Translations under genes and position numbers: made by a program
Shown: positions 41,783 to 50,726 of the stretch, one piece after another
How the letters are laid out: every line of letters starts with the position of its first letter
How positions within the stretch are numbered: the stretch's first letter is position 1
Notes under the pieces: model-generated
Databases searched by the model: none
Told to the model about the DNA's origin: nothing
What the model saw: the letters and a program-made list of their open reading frames with translations, nothing else
Source: Deltaproteobacteria bacterium
GTDB lineage: Bacteria > UBA10199 > JACPAL01
NCBI GenBank assembly: GCA_016180845.1
Contig: JACPAK010000003.1
Coordinates: 211,186 to 275,185, forward strand
Direction: 5' to 3'
Length of the DNA stretch: 64,000 nt

Positions 41783-42500
41783 CATCATAGAAATCTTCTC
41801 CTCATTTCAGGGCGAAGGCACTCATGCCGGAGAGCAGCATCTCTTTGTCCGATTCCAGGACTGTGAACTCTGCTGTAAATGGTGCGATACGCCAGCCACA
41901 TTCGTCGAAAATCGGTTTTGTCGTGTCGAATTTCCCCCTTTTTCAAAAAAAATTAAACTTTACCCGAATCCGGTTTCCGTCTCAGCATTGAATGAAATCC
42001 TGACCGACTTTAGTGAGGAGACGATTGCGATCACAGGGGGAGAACCACTCCAAAAGGTGAGCTTTCTCAAAGAATGGCTCCCGACCCTCGAAGGGAAAAG
42101 GGTCCTCCTCGAAACAGCGGGGGTTCATGGACCGGAGTTGAGCGAACTACTCCCCTGGGTTTCGATCGTCAGCATGGATATCAAGCTCTCCTCCTCAACA
42201 GGGATGCACCCCTGGTGGCGAGAACACGAGGACTTCCTGAGACGGGCCCTTAAGAAGGAAGTCTATATAAAGGTGGTGGTGACTCAGGAAACGGAAGATC
42301 GCCATGTCGAACGGGCAGCAGCACTCGTCGCCTCGATAAATCCGAAGATCCCGTTCATCCTGCAACCGGCCTCGATCACGGCAAAATTCAGGGCAGTCCC
42401 ATCAGCAGAACAAATTTCTCGCTGGCTCAAGATAGTCCGGGCTCAATGTCCGGCGGCGAGGATCCTACCGCAAATCCATAAGCAGTTGGGGGTGAATTAG
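41772..42500 (+). CDS. queE: 7-carboxy-7-deazaguanine synthase QueE
   Basis: Radical SAM enzyme that forms the deazaguanine ring from 6-carboxytetrahydropterin. The cluster motif is C31-x3-C35-x2-C38 in FQDCELCCKWCDT, an extra Cys at 34 adjoining it. FSSFQGEGTHAG, ITGGEP and SMDIKLSSS are typical. 242 residues. It overlaps the DUF366 gene by 11 bases, and the dgt ATG follows the TAG with no gap. queD, which supplies the substrate, is not in the window. Confidence 0.95.
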   Translation: MEANIIEIFSSFQGEGTHAGEQHLFVRFQDCELCCKWCDTPATFVENRFCRVEFPPFSKKIKLYPNPVSVSALNEILTDFSEETIAITGGEPLQKVSFLKEWLPTLEGKRVLLETAGVHGPELSELLPWVSIVSMDIKLSSSTGMHPWWREHEDFLRRALKKEVYIKVVVTQETEDRHVERAAALVASINPKIPFILQPASITAKFRAVPSAEQISRWLKIVRAQCPAARILPQIHKQLGVN

Positions 42501-43646
42501 ATGCGAACCCGTGAAGAGTACGAAAAATACGAAAAAGAATTTCTGGCCCCCTATGCGATGAAAAGCGCCGGATCGCAGGGGCGTGACTATCCAGAAGAAG
42601 AGCATCCCTTCCGGACCTGTTTTCAGAGGGACAGGGACCGGATCATCCACTCCAATGCCTTCCGCCGGCTTGAATATAAAACCCAAGTCTTCGTTTACCA
42701 CGAAGGGGATCATTATCGAACCCGCCTCACCCACTCCCTCGAGGGGGCACAGATCGCCCGGACGATTGCGAGGGCCTTGAAACTGAATGAGGATCTCTCC
42801 GAGGCGATCATCTTGGCCCACGATCTCGGTCACACCCCTTTTGGGCACTCCGGCGAGGCAGCGCTGAATCAGCTCATGAAGGAACATGGAGGTTATGAAC
42901 ATAACCGACAAAGTCTCCGTATCGTCACGTTACTCGAGCGGCGTTACCCTGAATTTCCGGGACTCAATCTGACCTACGAGGTCCGGGAAGGGATCGCGAA
43001 ACATATGACCACCTATGACCAACCCAATCCTCAGGCGAACTTTAAAAAGAAGGGAAACCCGAGCCTCGAGGCCCAAATCGTGAACCTCGCCGATGAGATC
43101 GCCTATACAAACCATGATCTGGATGATGGGCTCCGGTCCGGCCTTATCGATCTGGAGGCACTTCAGTATATCGAACTCTGGCGCGAAAACCACTCCTCAC
43201 AGGCCTCCGCCTTCGATGCGAAAATCGAAAATCGCCAGGTGGTTCGACGGATCATCAACGCCTTTGTGACCGATCTGATCCAACAGGTAGAATCGAACCT
43301 CCAGGACTCGAGAATCAAAAACTTGGAAGATGTCCGGGGTACGAAGACAAAACTCGTCGGTTACAGCGAGGATTTTGATAAAAAGAATCGCGAGCTCAAA
43401 AAATTCTTAAGGGAAAAGATGTATCGGCATTGGAAGGTTGAACGGATGGCCGATAAGGCCCAAAGGATCATTGAAAATCTCTTCAAAACCTATCTCAAAA
43501 ATTCCAGCATCCTTCCCCCTGAGGTTCAGGCTCGTTTTCATGAGGAGCCGAGGGAACGGGTCATCTGCGATTATATCGCCGGGATGACGGACCGGTTTGC
43601 CTTAGAGGAATACAAGAAACTCTTCGATCCAACCGAAAAAGTGTAG
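42501..43646 (+). CDS. dgt: dGTPase-like deoxynucleoside triphosphate triphosphohydrolase
   Basis: HD-domain enzyme of the Dgt/SAMHD1 group that cleaves dNTPs to nucleoside and triphosphate. H78 in YRTRLTHSLEGAQIARTIAR, the HD pair 107-108 in HDLGHTPFGHSGE and D in NLADEIAYTNHDLDDG form the metal site. FQRDRDRIIHSNAFRRLEYKTQV is the usual N-terminal signature. 381 residues, the length of the type-2 Dgt group. Last gene of the queC operon; translation is probably coupled to queE. Confidence 0.92.
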   Translation: MRTREEYEKYEKEFLAPYAMKSAGSQGRDYPEEEHPFRTCFQRDRDRIIHSNAFRRLEYKTQVFVYHEGDHYRTRLTHSLEGAQIARTIARALKLNEDLSEAIILAHDLGHTPFGHSGEAALNQLMKEHGGYEHNRQSLRIVTLLERRYPEFPGLNLTYEVREGIAKHMTTYDQPNPQANFKKKGNPSLEAQIVNLADEIAYTNHDLDDGLRSGLIDLEALQYIELWRENHSSQASAFDAKIENRQVVRRIINAFVTDLIQQVESNLQDSRIKNLEDVRGTKTKLVGYSEDFDKKNRELKKFLREKMYRHWKVERMADKAQRIIENLFKTYLKNSSILPPEVQARFHEEPRERVICDYIAGMTDRFALEEYKKLFDPTEKV

Positions 43647-43691
43647 CAACCATTTAATCTCTTATACGAGGAGTGTGTCAGGAGGGGGGAG

Positions 43692-44378
43692 ATGCGCTTC
43701 AGTACGGGGGTTGTGATTGGCGTATCGGTGGCTGCTGGTTTTCTAAGCCCATTTCTTTTATTTCGAAAAAAACAAGGCGACCCTACTTCTAGGACACAAA
43801 GAGAGAGAGAAGAAACACCTCTGGCCCTCCTTGATCGTTATCGAGACAGACCTACTTCGCCCGAGGCACTACCACCAGAAGCCCTGTCACCAGAAGAAGC
43901 GGTTTCCCAATTAGAGCGCCTTCGGGATGGTCATCCCTCTCCCAGTTCTCCTAGAGATCATTCCAAATATAGAATTCCCCCTTTGCTCGATCCCAAGTTC
44001 CAAGAGGCACGAAAGCGCTTTCAGGATGAAATGGACAGGCTTGCGGAAGAGGCGAGAAGGGAAAGAATAGAGTTTTTGACCCCTGTCGTCGAAATGGGGT
44101 TTGCATTGGCAACACTCTCTTTTCAGCAAGGGATGTCAGAGTCGGCTCAAAGAGACTTCGGAATCTATTTAAGGGATCATCGTCCTGGATTCACGGGATC
44201 GAGTCTTAGGAATAATGCGCGTGGAACGTTTCACTTTAATCCGGAAACACTCGAAGGGTATGTCGAGGAAGAGGATGGGTCTACCTATCCTATCCCGGTG
44301 GATCCAGAAAGATTGGACGAACGTGTTAGAGAACTTACAGAGATCTACCATGCCTGGCAGACACGAGAGTCAAGATAG
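43692..44378 (+). CDS. Hypothetical membrane-anchored protein
   Basis: 228 residues. One N-terminal membrane segment or uncleaved signal (TGVVIGVSVAAGFLSPFLLF) is followed by a charged, Pro-rich linker (PEALPPEALSPEEA) and a mixed helical domain with VEMGFALATLSFQQGMSESAQRDFGIYL. No family is recognised. AGGAGGGGGG precedes the ATG. It follows dgt by 45 bases and ends 11 bases before the convergent transglycosylase gene. Confidence 0.7.
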   Translation: MRFSTGVVIGVSVAAGFLSPFLLFRKKQGDPTSRTQREREETPLALLDRYRDRPTSPEALPPEALSPEEAVSQLERLRDGHPSPSSPRDHSKYRIPPLLDPKFQEARKRFQDEMDRLAEEARRERIEFLTPVVEMGFALATLSFQQGMSESAQRDFGIYLRDHRPGFTGSSLRNNARGTFHFNPETLEGYVEEEDGSTYPIPVDPERLDERVRELTEIYHAWQTRESR

Positions 44379-44389
44379 AGCTCTGATAG

Positions 44390-46072
44390 TTACTGATAAA
44401 TCCACCGATAAGCAGCCCAATTCGTATAGATCTTCTTCACATAATCCCGCGTCTCCTGATACGGGATCTCTTCGATAAACTCTTCCTCGGAGAGCGCTGA
44501 CTTATCACGCTGCCAATTTTCGACCACCGCTTCTCCCGCATTATAGGCTGCTGCGATCAGGTACCACTTTTGGTCAAACTGGCGAGAGAGTTTGTCTATA
44601 TAGAGAACCGCGAGCTCAATATTTGTCATCGGCTCAAAGAGCCACTCACGCTCAAAAAAAGACCACTTGGCCTCTTCGGCCAACCTTTCCCCCGTGAGCG
44701 GCATCACCTGCAGCAGCCCAATCGCGCCGACGGGTGAGACAACCGATTCCCGATACTGACTCTCCTGTCTCATCATGGCATAGAGGAGATAAGGATTTGT
44801 CTCTCCTCTCAAGGCGGCCTGAGACAAAAGGAAATCGGCGTAAGGGAGCCGATACACGAGATGCTCCGTCCGAGGAATACGAAGTTTGATAACGAAGTTG
44901 TCCTTCTCTTTTTTGATTTTTCTCAGATCACCCGGAAGGGGATATCGTTTCTCCGCCCTGAGCTTACGAATCTCCACCTCGGCATCCTTCTCCAGCTGAA
45001 GTGACTTGAGCTCTTCAATTCTCTTCAGATCCTCTGAAGGTTCCAGAAGAAGTTTCTCCTGATACCAACGAAGAGAAAAGGTCCTCGGCCACCATCCTTT
45101 CAGAACACCTCCGGAAGGAGAACCGTGGAGTCGTGAGACGGCCCGGATTCCGTAATAGGTCGCCGGGTAGCGATCCAGCAAAGAGCGATAGGTCTCTTTC
45201 GCCTCCTTCTTTCTTTTGAGCCTCTCCAGACTCCTCCCCTTCCAATAAAGACTAAAGGCACTTTCCTCTTCCGCCAGGGATTGATCGAAGGCCTCTACGG
45301 CATTCGACCATCCCCCGAGTCGGTAGTGATCCCACCCTATCTTCTCAAACCATTGACGCCGTTTTCTTGGCGAATCGGCCTCCTCCAACAAAGACTGCAT
45401 GAGCAAAATCGCCTCACGATACTGGCCGGACGCCTGGTACAAATAGGCGATATTATGAAGGGCGGTCCGCGACACCGCCTTTTGGGGATAGAGCTCACGA
45501 ATCCTGAAATTTGTCTTCAGCGCCATCTCATAGTCTTGAGACCGTGTGGCTGATTGGGAGAGCCGGATAAGATCATCAAGACTCCCCGGTGCCCCCTCCA
45601 TCGCCAATTGCGCATAAAGCTCCTTCGCCGATCGATACTGTCGCCGACTAAAAAAACATTCGGCCTGATCTCTTAAGTGAGGAAAATCTTCGCAAAGGAT
45701 CGGTTTGGGTTTCTCTGCGATCTCCTCGAGAGGGGGGCAATGGTTCCCCTGAAATCTGGCGACCCCCGACCATCGACTCTTCGGGTATTCGGAAATAAGC
45801 TCCCTGAAAACCTCATGGGCCTCCTCACACCGCTCCGCTTTCAGATAGGCCTTGCCAAGATAATAGAGGATGTAATCCCTCATCCCGACATCGAGATTTT
45901 TTATTTGTTCAAAAGACAGAATCGCCTGATCGGCATTATTTTCATTCAGCGCCTCATAGCCTTTTAAAAAATTTTTCTTGAGCGCCGGGTGGTGCGTCTT
46001 TGAGGCACAGGCAGACAACAAGCCAACCAAAATGATTAAAAGAGATTTCTTGAACACGCTAGAAACTAACAA
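44390..46072 (-). CDS. Lytic murein transglycosylase lipoprotein (Slt70-like, TPR plus SLT domain)
   Basis: 560 residues. Lipoprotein signal LLIILVGLLSAC (Cys22), a long alpha-helical superhelix of TPR-like repeats, then a C-terminal SLT domain with catalytic Glu in YAMMRQESQY, SPVGAIGLLQVMPLTG and YLIAAAYNAGEAVVENW. It cleaves peptidoglycan with formation of 1,6-anhydromuramyl ends. Its start overlaps the secretin gene by 14 bases, so it is the last gene of the second pilus operon. A role in opening the wall for the pilus secretin is a reasonable inference. Confidence 0.9.
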   Translation of the reverse strand: MLVSSVFKKSLLIILVGLLSACASKTHHPALKKNFLKGYEALNENNADQAILSFEQIKNLDVGMRDYILYYLGKAYLKAERCEEAHEVFRELISEYPKSRWSGVARFQGNHCPPLEEIAEKPKPILCEDFPHLRDQAECFFSRRQYRSAKELYAQLAMEGAPGSLDDLIRLSQSATRSQDYEMALKTNFRIRELYPQKAVSRTALHNIAYLYQASGQYREAILLMQSLLEEADSPRKRRQWFEKIGWDHYRLGGWSNAVEAFDQSLAEEESAFSLYWKGRSLERLKRKKEAKETYRSLLDRYPATYYGIRAVSRLHGSPSGGVLKGWWPRTFSLRWYQEKLLLEPSEDLKRIEELKSLQLEKDAEVEIRKLRAEKRYPLPGDLRKIKKEKDNFVIKLRIPRTEHLVYRLPYADFLLSQAALRGETNPYLLYAMMRQESQYRESVVSPVGAIGLLQVMPLTGERLAEEAKWSFFEREWLFEPMTNIELAVLYIDKLSRQFDQKWYLIAAAYNAGEAVVENWQRDKSALSEEEFIEEIPYQETRDYVKKIYTNWAAYRWIYQ

Positions 46073-47627
46073 TTTTAGGTGTGATAAAGATCATAAGCTC
46101 GGTATCAGTTTTTGTTTTGGACTTATTTTGAAACAAATATCCAATAACGGGAATCCTGTTAAACCCAGGGACCCCCCTCTTTTGGATCGAGGAACGAACC
46201 CGATACAATCCGCCGATGATAGCGGTGGAACCATCCTCCAGCAAGACAGTGGTTGAGGCGGTACTGTCGACAACCGCTGGAATCCCATCAACCGTGCGGG
46301 AAAAATCGGCCTCGCTCTGTGTCGCATCGATCTTTAACTTCACGGTATTGTCGACAGTGATCTGGGGGGTCACGGTCAACTCAATCCCGGTATCGATCTC
46401 CTGAAGACCCGATGTGTCTCCCCCAGCAGACCCCGCCGTTGTCCCCAGACTGATCGTTGAGGTCGATTTGACGTAGATCTTTGTCCCGCTCCGGATCTTG
46501 GCCGGCATATTATTTAATGTGGAGACCGTCGGCTTGGAGAGGATGCTGATATCCCCTTTTTGCTCTGCAGCGGTCAACTGCCCTTCAATATCAAACCACC
46601 CTCCGATCTTCCCGACGAGAAACGTGACTCCGCTCGTCGCCCCCTCGGCCCCCAAATTGACATTAAAAGGCTTGTCGGTATCCTTGCTTGTCGCGACATC
46701 TTGAGTCCCGGAAACTGTTGTGTTCCCTTTCGTCCCTGCCACCCCCCACCGGACCCCCAAGGAGCGTGAAAAATCCCGAGTCGCATCGATAATCCTCGCC
46801 TCGATCCTGACCTGACGATCTTTCCGATCAATTTCTCTCAAGAGTGAGTGGATGCTGGCAATGATCGGATCCCGATCTTTTACGGTCAGCGTGTTGGTTC
46901 GGGCATCCGCAATCACCTGCCCACGATCAGAAAGAAGAGGCCTGACCGAAGCGACAAGATCGGTTGCAGTCGCATAACGGAGGGAAAAGGTCGTTGTCAT
47001 GAGGTCGGTCCCCCCCGCAAAATCCTCAGGTTTCCCGATACGAATAATGTCCGACTCCACCGCATACTCATATCCATTGACACGAAGGATCGATCGTATC
47101 GCCTGCATGAGCTTGATCTGATAGAGAGAAACCGTCACCTCCCCGGAAAGGTTTTCAGGGGCGATAATATTCAACCTGTCTGCCATCGCGAGAAGCCGAA
47201 TCGCATCCTTGAGTCCCGCATTTCGGAACTCCACTTGGTATCCAGCCCCCTTCTTCCTGTCTGGGGGAGGAGGAACATAATTTTGGAGAAGGAGGGGATA
47301 GACAACATCCCTTTGGACAAGCGAGATACGATCCCTTTCAATCTTTTTGACCTCATATTTTCCCAGTAAATCCCCTTCCTGAACCACCTTTCCGGAAAGA
47401 AGTGCCATTTTTATATCGTCACCCCAAACAATCCCCTCCACGAGCAGTGTCCCAAGATCAACCTCCTCTTCCCCCTTCACACCCGGCGCAAAGGGACTGC
47501 GAGGAAAAGGGACGAGGGCGCGCGGACCTTTTTCAAACTCTTCACGAGCCAGATCTGAAAAAGATGTCGCCCCCAAAGAGAGGGGCAAGAGAATAAAAAG
47601 AAACCCTAGAATCAATGTACGCTTCAT
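46059..47627 (-). CDS. pilQ: Type IV pilus secretin with fused PilP/MshK-like domain
   Basis: Outer-membrane pore for the pilus, 522 residues. Signal peptide about 1-20. Residues 57-110 (LLVEGIVWGDDIKMALLSGKVV..GD) look like the beta-rich domain of PilP or MshK, normally a separate protein. The STN/N0-type domain follows from about 128 (YQVEFRNAGLKDAIRLLAMADRLNI), then N1 repeats and the secretin domain with ILSKPTVSTLNNMPAKIRSGTKI, VTPQITVDN and the VPGFNRIPVIGYLFQNK signature. MshL of the MSHA pilus is the alternative name. Its ATG overlaps the pilO stop by 4 bases. Confidence 0.9.
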   Translation of the reverse strand: MKRTLILGFLFILLPLSLGATSFSDLAREEFEKGPRALVPFPRSPFAPGVKGEEEVDLGTLLVEGIVWGDDIKMALLSGKVVQEGDLLGKYEVKKIERDRISLVQRDVVYPLLLQNYVPPPPDRKKGAGYQVEFRNAGLKDAIRLLAMADRLNIIAPENLSGEVTVSLYQIKLMQAIRSILRVNGYEYAVESDIIRIGKPEDFAGGTDLMTTTFSLRYATATDLVASVRPLLSDRGQVIADARTNTLTVKDRDPIIASIHSLLREIDRKDRQVRIEARIIDATRDFSRSLGVRWGVAGTKGNTTVSGTQDVATSKDTDKPFNVNLGAEGATSGVTFLVGKIGGWFDIEGQLTAAEQKGDISILSKPTVSTLNNMPAKIRSGTKIYVKSTSTISLGTTAGSAGGDTSGLQEIDTGIELTVTPQITVDNTVKLKIDATQSEADFSRTVDGIPAVVDSTASTTVLLEDGSTAIIGGLYRVRSSIQKRGVPGFNRIPVIGYLFQNKSKTKTDTELMIFITPKIVSF

Positions 47628-48205
47628 GGCGTCTTCCTCTGTCCTCCCATCCTGAAAAATCGGCCGGCGATCTCCGCATGAACCTTCGTCGTGTCTCCTT
47701 CGGAAACATTCATAATAATATCCCGGACCTGAAATAACGCCGGGAAATTCTCCAAACGCTCCAGATACCTCACCAGATCATTAAAACTCCCTTTGGCCTC
47801 CATCAAGAAATCTGTTCGAATATAACCCCCCTCAGAGATATCTGGCTGGAAAGAGAAAGCCTCAACCCGGACCCCTTTCAAAAAAGAAAAATCAGTAATC
47901 CTGGGAAGAAGCTCCGGGAGCTCTCGTGACAAAGCCTCCATCTCACCATCCAGGATTTTTAGCTTTATATCTTTTGCCCCGTTTTGGGAAGAAGAACGAC
48001 GCACAACTGGTGTTTTTTCCATGAATTTGGCCAATGCGCTTCGCTCCACCTCGAGGGCATGAAGGCGTTGTCGGCTGGTCTTGATTTCACGATATTTGGG
48101 GAGAAATCCGACTTCAAGAACCAGAAAAATGAAAAAAACAGCGATGAGTAAAAAAAGAATCTGTTCCCGCTGGCTCGCCGTCTGATTCCAATCCACTTTT
48201 TCCAT
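47624..48205 (-). CDS. pilO: Type IV pilus inner-membrane protein PilO (MshJ-like)
   Basis: 193 residues: a short cytoplasmic head, one membrane segment (ILFLLIAVFFIFLVLEVGFL), a coiled coil and a ferredoxin-like periplasmic domain with DLVRYLERLENFPALFQVRDI, typical of PilO/MshJ. It pairs with PilN to link the cytoplasmic PilM ring to the secretin. It is coupled to pilQ by an ATGA overlap and follows pilN by 18 bases. Confidence 0.87.
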   Translation of the reverse strand: MEKVDWNQTASQREQILFLLIAVFFIFLVLEVGFLPKYREIKTSRQRLHALEVERSALAKFMEKTPVVRRSSSQNGAKDIKLKILDGEMEALSRELPELLPRITDFSFLKGVRVEAFSFQPDISEGGYIRTDFLMEAKGSFNDLVRYLERLENFPALFQVRDIIMNVSEGDTTKVHAEIAGRFFRMGGQRKTP

Positions 48206-48223
48206 AAAGAAACCTCTTCAAAA

Positions 48224-48790
48224 TTAGGAGGACTCTACCGGCTTCAAATGAGAGCTAATCCCCAGATCGATCGTGAATGTAAAAACACGCGCTGTCCCGC
48301 GTTTTTCCTGTTTTGAATCTGTCAAGATCGGTTTGACAAAATACGGGGTCAAATCGAGCTCCTTCAAAAAAAGAGAGACGTCTCGCGCCTCTTTCGCCTC
48401 GCCGGAAAGGAGCAAGCCGCGTCCGCTAGAAAGATCCGCCTTCTCGTATGATTTGAGACTCACAAGCCAAACACCTGTCGGCATGACCTTAACCATGCGT
48501 TGTAAAACCTGAGACCACTGTGGCAGACGGCTGAAGAATTGCCGAACAAGCTCCTTGCCGCTCAGATCCTTTGTCGCTGTCGATTCGGTAAAGAGCTTCT
48601 CCTGCTTGATCTTGAGCTGGTTCACCTCTTCGGTCAGTTTCAAAACTTTTTTCTCGAAATACCCGGCCTGAACCCAGACGAGGCCATAACTCAAAACAAA
48701 AAAACCGACGAGCATCACCACGACGGTCGCCATCTTCCGATAGGTCAAAACAAAAGTCGCCTTTTCAAAAAAGTTAACGTGTTGAATCAT
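48224..48790 (-). CDS. pilN: Type IV pilus assembly protein PilN
   Basis: 188 residues with the PilN plan: short N-terminal cytoplasmic segment, one membrane helix (MATVVVMLVGFFVLSYGLVWVQAGYF), coiled coil and a periplasmic domain with LPTGVWLVSL-like (MPTGVWLVSLKSYE) and LSGEAKEARDVSLFLKEL. The usual INLLP start for PilM binding is replaced by MIQHVNFFEKA. In MSHA systems this part is the C-terminal half of MshI; here PilM and PilN are separate. A 148-bp gap with a hairpin separates it from pilM. Confidence 0.85.
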   Translation of the reverse strand: MIQHVNFFEKATFVLTYRKMATVVVMLVGFFVLSYGLVWVQAGYFEKKVLKLTEEVNQLKIKQEKLFTESTATKDLSGKELVRQFFSRLPQWSQVLQRMVKVMPTGVWLVSLKSYEKADLSSGRGLLLSGEAKEARDVSLFLKELDLTPYFVKPILTDSKQEKRGTARVFTFTIDLGISSHLKPVESS

Positions 48791-48864
48791 TTGAACTCAG
48801 GGGGATATCCCGCTCTCCCCCCGAACCCCCCATCTGATAACCGCTGTTTCATCGTTCGCTCCGT

Positions 48865-48896
48865 TTGGCCGGACGAAGTGAATCCGATCCGGCCAA
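48865..48896. other. Hairpin between pilM and pilN
   Basis: TTGGCCGGA (48865-48873) and TCCGGCCAA (48888-48896) form a perfect 9-bp stem with a 14-base loop in the only large gap (48791-48938) of the second pilus operon. It lacks a T tract, so it may stabilise or process the RNA and set the pilM to pilN ratio, rather than end transcription. Confidence 0.5.
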
Positions 48897-48938
48897 TACT
48901 CGCTCTCTATCAGTAAAACAACCACTTCAAATAGAATC

Positions 48939-50000
48939 CTATCTATATCTATACAAGGCCAAGCCGATCGCTCCGAAATACAAACAATGCTCTTTCCCTG
49001 CCGGCACATTCCACCCTTGAAAAGGATCGGAAAAATCGACTCGGATCCCGACATTCTTCGTCAAAAATTCTGCCAGGGACGGAAAACGCGCCCCTCCACC
49101 ACAGAGGAAGATTGTCTCAATCCGCCCCTTTTGTTGAAAAAGCAGTGCAAATCCATCCAAAGATCGCTGCACCTCAATCGCAATCCGCGAGTAAAAAAGG
49201 GAGAGAACCGACTGAAGCCGTTCCTCAAGCGCGCTCCCGCCATTGTGCACAAGTTTCTCCTTAAGCTCCTTTGCCTCCGCCTCGGGGACAGACAGCTCAC
49301 GCATGATAAACCGCATCAACTCCTCACCGGAAATCTCGACCAGCGGTCTTGAAAACAAAAGTTTCCTGTCGGCCACAGCGATAAAGGAGGCGTGCCCCTC
49401 CCCCAGATCAAGCAAACCATAGACAGCCCCTTCCGCCCAAGGAAGTATCCTGTCCAAGCAAGACAAAAAAGCGACCGGAGTCGGCTCGATCAACCGCGGC
49501 TTGAGCGAAAGTTGAGAAAGAAGTTCGATCCTCTTTTCAACAGCCTCCCGATGGATGGCATAAATAATTAATGCCAGACGTTCGCCCCCTGCGGCCTTGT
49601 ATTCCTGAAGAAGGGTATGCCGGATCAGATACTTGTCGATCGGATCCTCCGTCACATCGCGAAGTTGCCACTTCAAGGCCTCGTTTAAATCAGAGGTTGG
49701 CATTTTGGGGAGATCCAGAGACCGGATCTTGAGGGAAGGATCATCAATATTACAGGCTACCGGCAGATGGGCGATCCCTTCTTGCTTCAGGAAGGCCTGA
49801 AAGGCATGGAGTGAAGCAGGTTCGCTACTTTCAACAGGATGAGGATAGAAAGAAAAACGGACCCGTGACTCTCCCTGATCTTTAAATTTCTCGAGAACAA
49901 CGATCTTGACCCCTGCCCGCCCGAAATCAAGACCCAGGATCGGTTTTCGATCAATGAAGTCTTGAACTTTTTTCTGAATCAGAGAAACAAAAGGGTTCAT
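48939..50000 (-). CDS. pilM: Type IV pilus assembly protein PilM (actin-like ATPase)
   Basis: 353 residues of the actin-like PilM family. ILGLDFGRAGVKIVVLEK is the phosphate-1 loop, VYGLLDLGEGHASFIAV phosphate-2, and IETIFLCGGGARFPSLAEFLTKN the adenosine motif. It forms a cytoplasmic ring beneath PilN/PilO. MshI-like proteins combine PilM and PilN; here they are split. It lies 3 bases after the TPR gene in the same operon. Confidence 0.9.
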   Translation of the reverse strand: MNPFVSLIQKKVQDFIDRKPILGLDFGRAGVKIVVLEKFKDQGESRVRFSFYPHPVESSEPASLHAFQAFLKQEGIAHLPVACNIDDPSLKIRSLDLPKMPTSDLNEALKWQLRDVTEDPIDKYLIRHTLLQEYKAAGGERLALIIYAIHREAVEKRIELLSQLSLKPRLIEPTPVAFLSCLDRILPWAEGAVYGLLDLGEGHASFIAVADRKLLFSRPLVEISGEELMRFIMRELSVPEAEAKELKEKLVHNGGSALEERLQSVLSLFYSRIAIEVQRSLDGFALLFQQKGRIETIFLCGGGARFPSLAEFLTKNVGIRVDFSDPFQGWNVPAGKEHCLYFGAIGLALYRYR

Positions 50001-50003
50001 AAG

Positions 50004-50726
50004 TTATCCTGATGAGGCCTCCAAGGTTTTGATCCGATTTTGAACCTCCATAAAAAATTGGGGATCGAGGTCTTTTGCCAGCTCAAGAAATTTTTGATAA
50101 CTGCGACGCGCCTCCTCATTTTTCCCTTGGGCCTCGGCGATCAGGCCGATATGAAAATGGGCCTCGGCAGAGTCAGGCTTCAGCTCCAAAAGACGCTGAA
50201 ACTGGTTTCTCGCCTCATCAAACTTTTTGTCCGCGAGATAGAGCGCCCCCAGATTATTCATCGCCTCTGGATAGTCGGCGCGAAGGGCCAGCGCTTTTTT
50301 GTATTGCTCATAAGCCCCCTCCTTGTTCCCAAGTTTTTTCAGAGCAAGCCCCAGGTTATTGTAGGATTCAGGATCCAACGGTTCGAGAATAACCAGTTTT
50401 TCGAGAATCCCTCTCGCCTTGGCCCATTGGCCTGTCTTGAGATACCCTTCAGCCTCCTCGTGAAGGGCAGGAACACCGGGCCCGCCAGCAATCCCCAGTG
50501 GCGTCGGAGGTGAAAGAGCAGATCTCGCAGAGATTCCCCCTTGAGGCTTCAAGAACTGAAAATAAACAGCAACAAGAAGCCCCATCAGGGCTATCGCGAG
50601 AAGGAGATAGAGCCGAATATCGGTCTTCTTCGGAGGGTCAACAACACCATCCACGAATATTTCAGAAGGAGTAGCACTCGCCTTTGTTTTTTCCGCTTTT
50701 TTCAGCGCTTCATGGAGGAGAGACAT
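50004..50726 (-). CDS. MshN-like TPR protein of the pilus operon
   Basis: 240 residues. It begins MSLLHEALKKAEKTK, as GspB/MshN-type proteins do, has one membrane segment (IRLYLLLAIALMGLLVAVYF, about 38-57) and then about four periplasmic TPR units (ARGILEKLVILEPLDPESYNNLGLALKK and following). It probably supports secretin assembly or links the ATPase to the envelope. It overlaps the upstream ATPase gene by 25 bases and is 3 bases before pilM. Confidence 0.85.
   Translation of the reverse strand: MSLLHEALKKAEKTKASATPSEIFVDGVVDPPKKTDIRLYLLLAIALMGLLVAVYFQFLKPQGGISARSALSPPTPLGIAGGPGVPALHEEAEGYLKTGQWAKARGILEKLVILEPLDPESYNNLGLALKKLGNKEGAYEQYKKALALRADYPEAMNNLGALYLADKKFDEARNQFQRLLELKPDSAEAHFHIGLIAEAQGKNEEARRSYQKFLELAKDLDPQFFMEVQNRIKTLEASSG

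Noticed and set aside
48797..49054. 85-codon minus-strand ORF reaching into the pilM-pilN gap
   Set aside because: It overlaps the conserved PilM C-terminus in another frame, with no motif or ribosome site.
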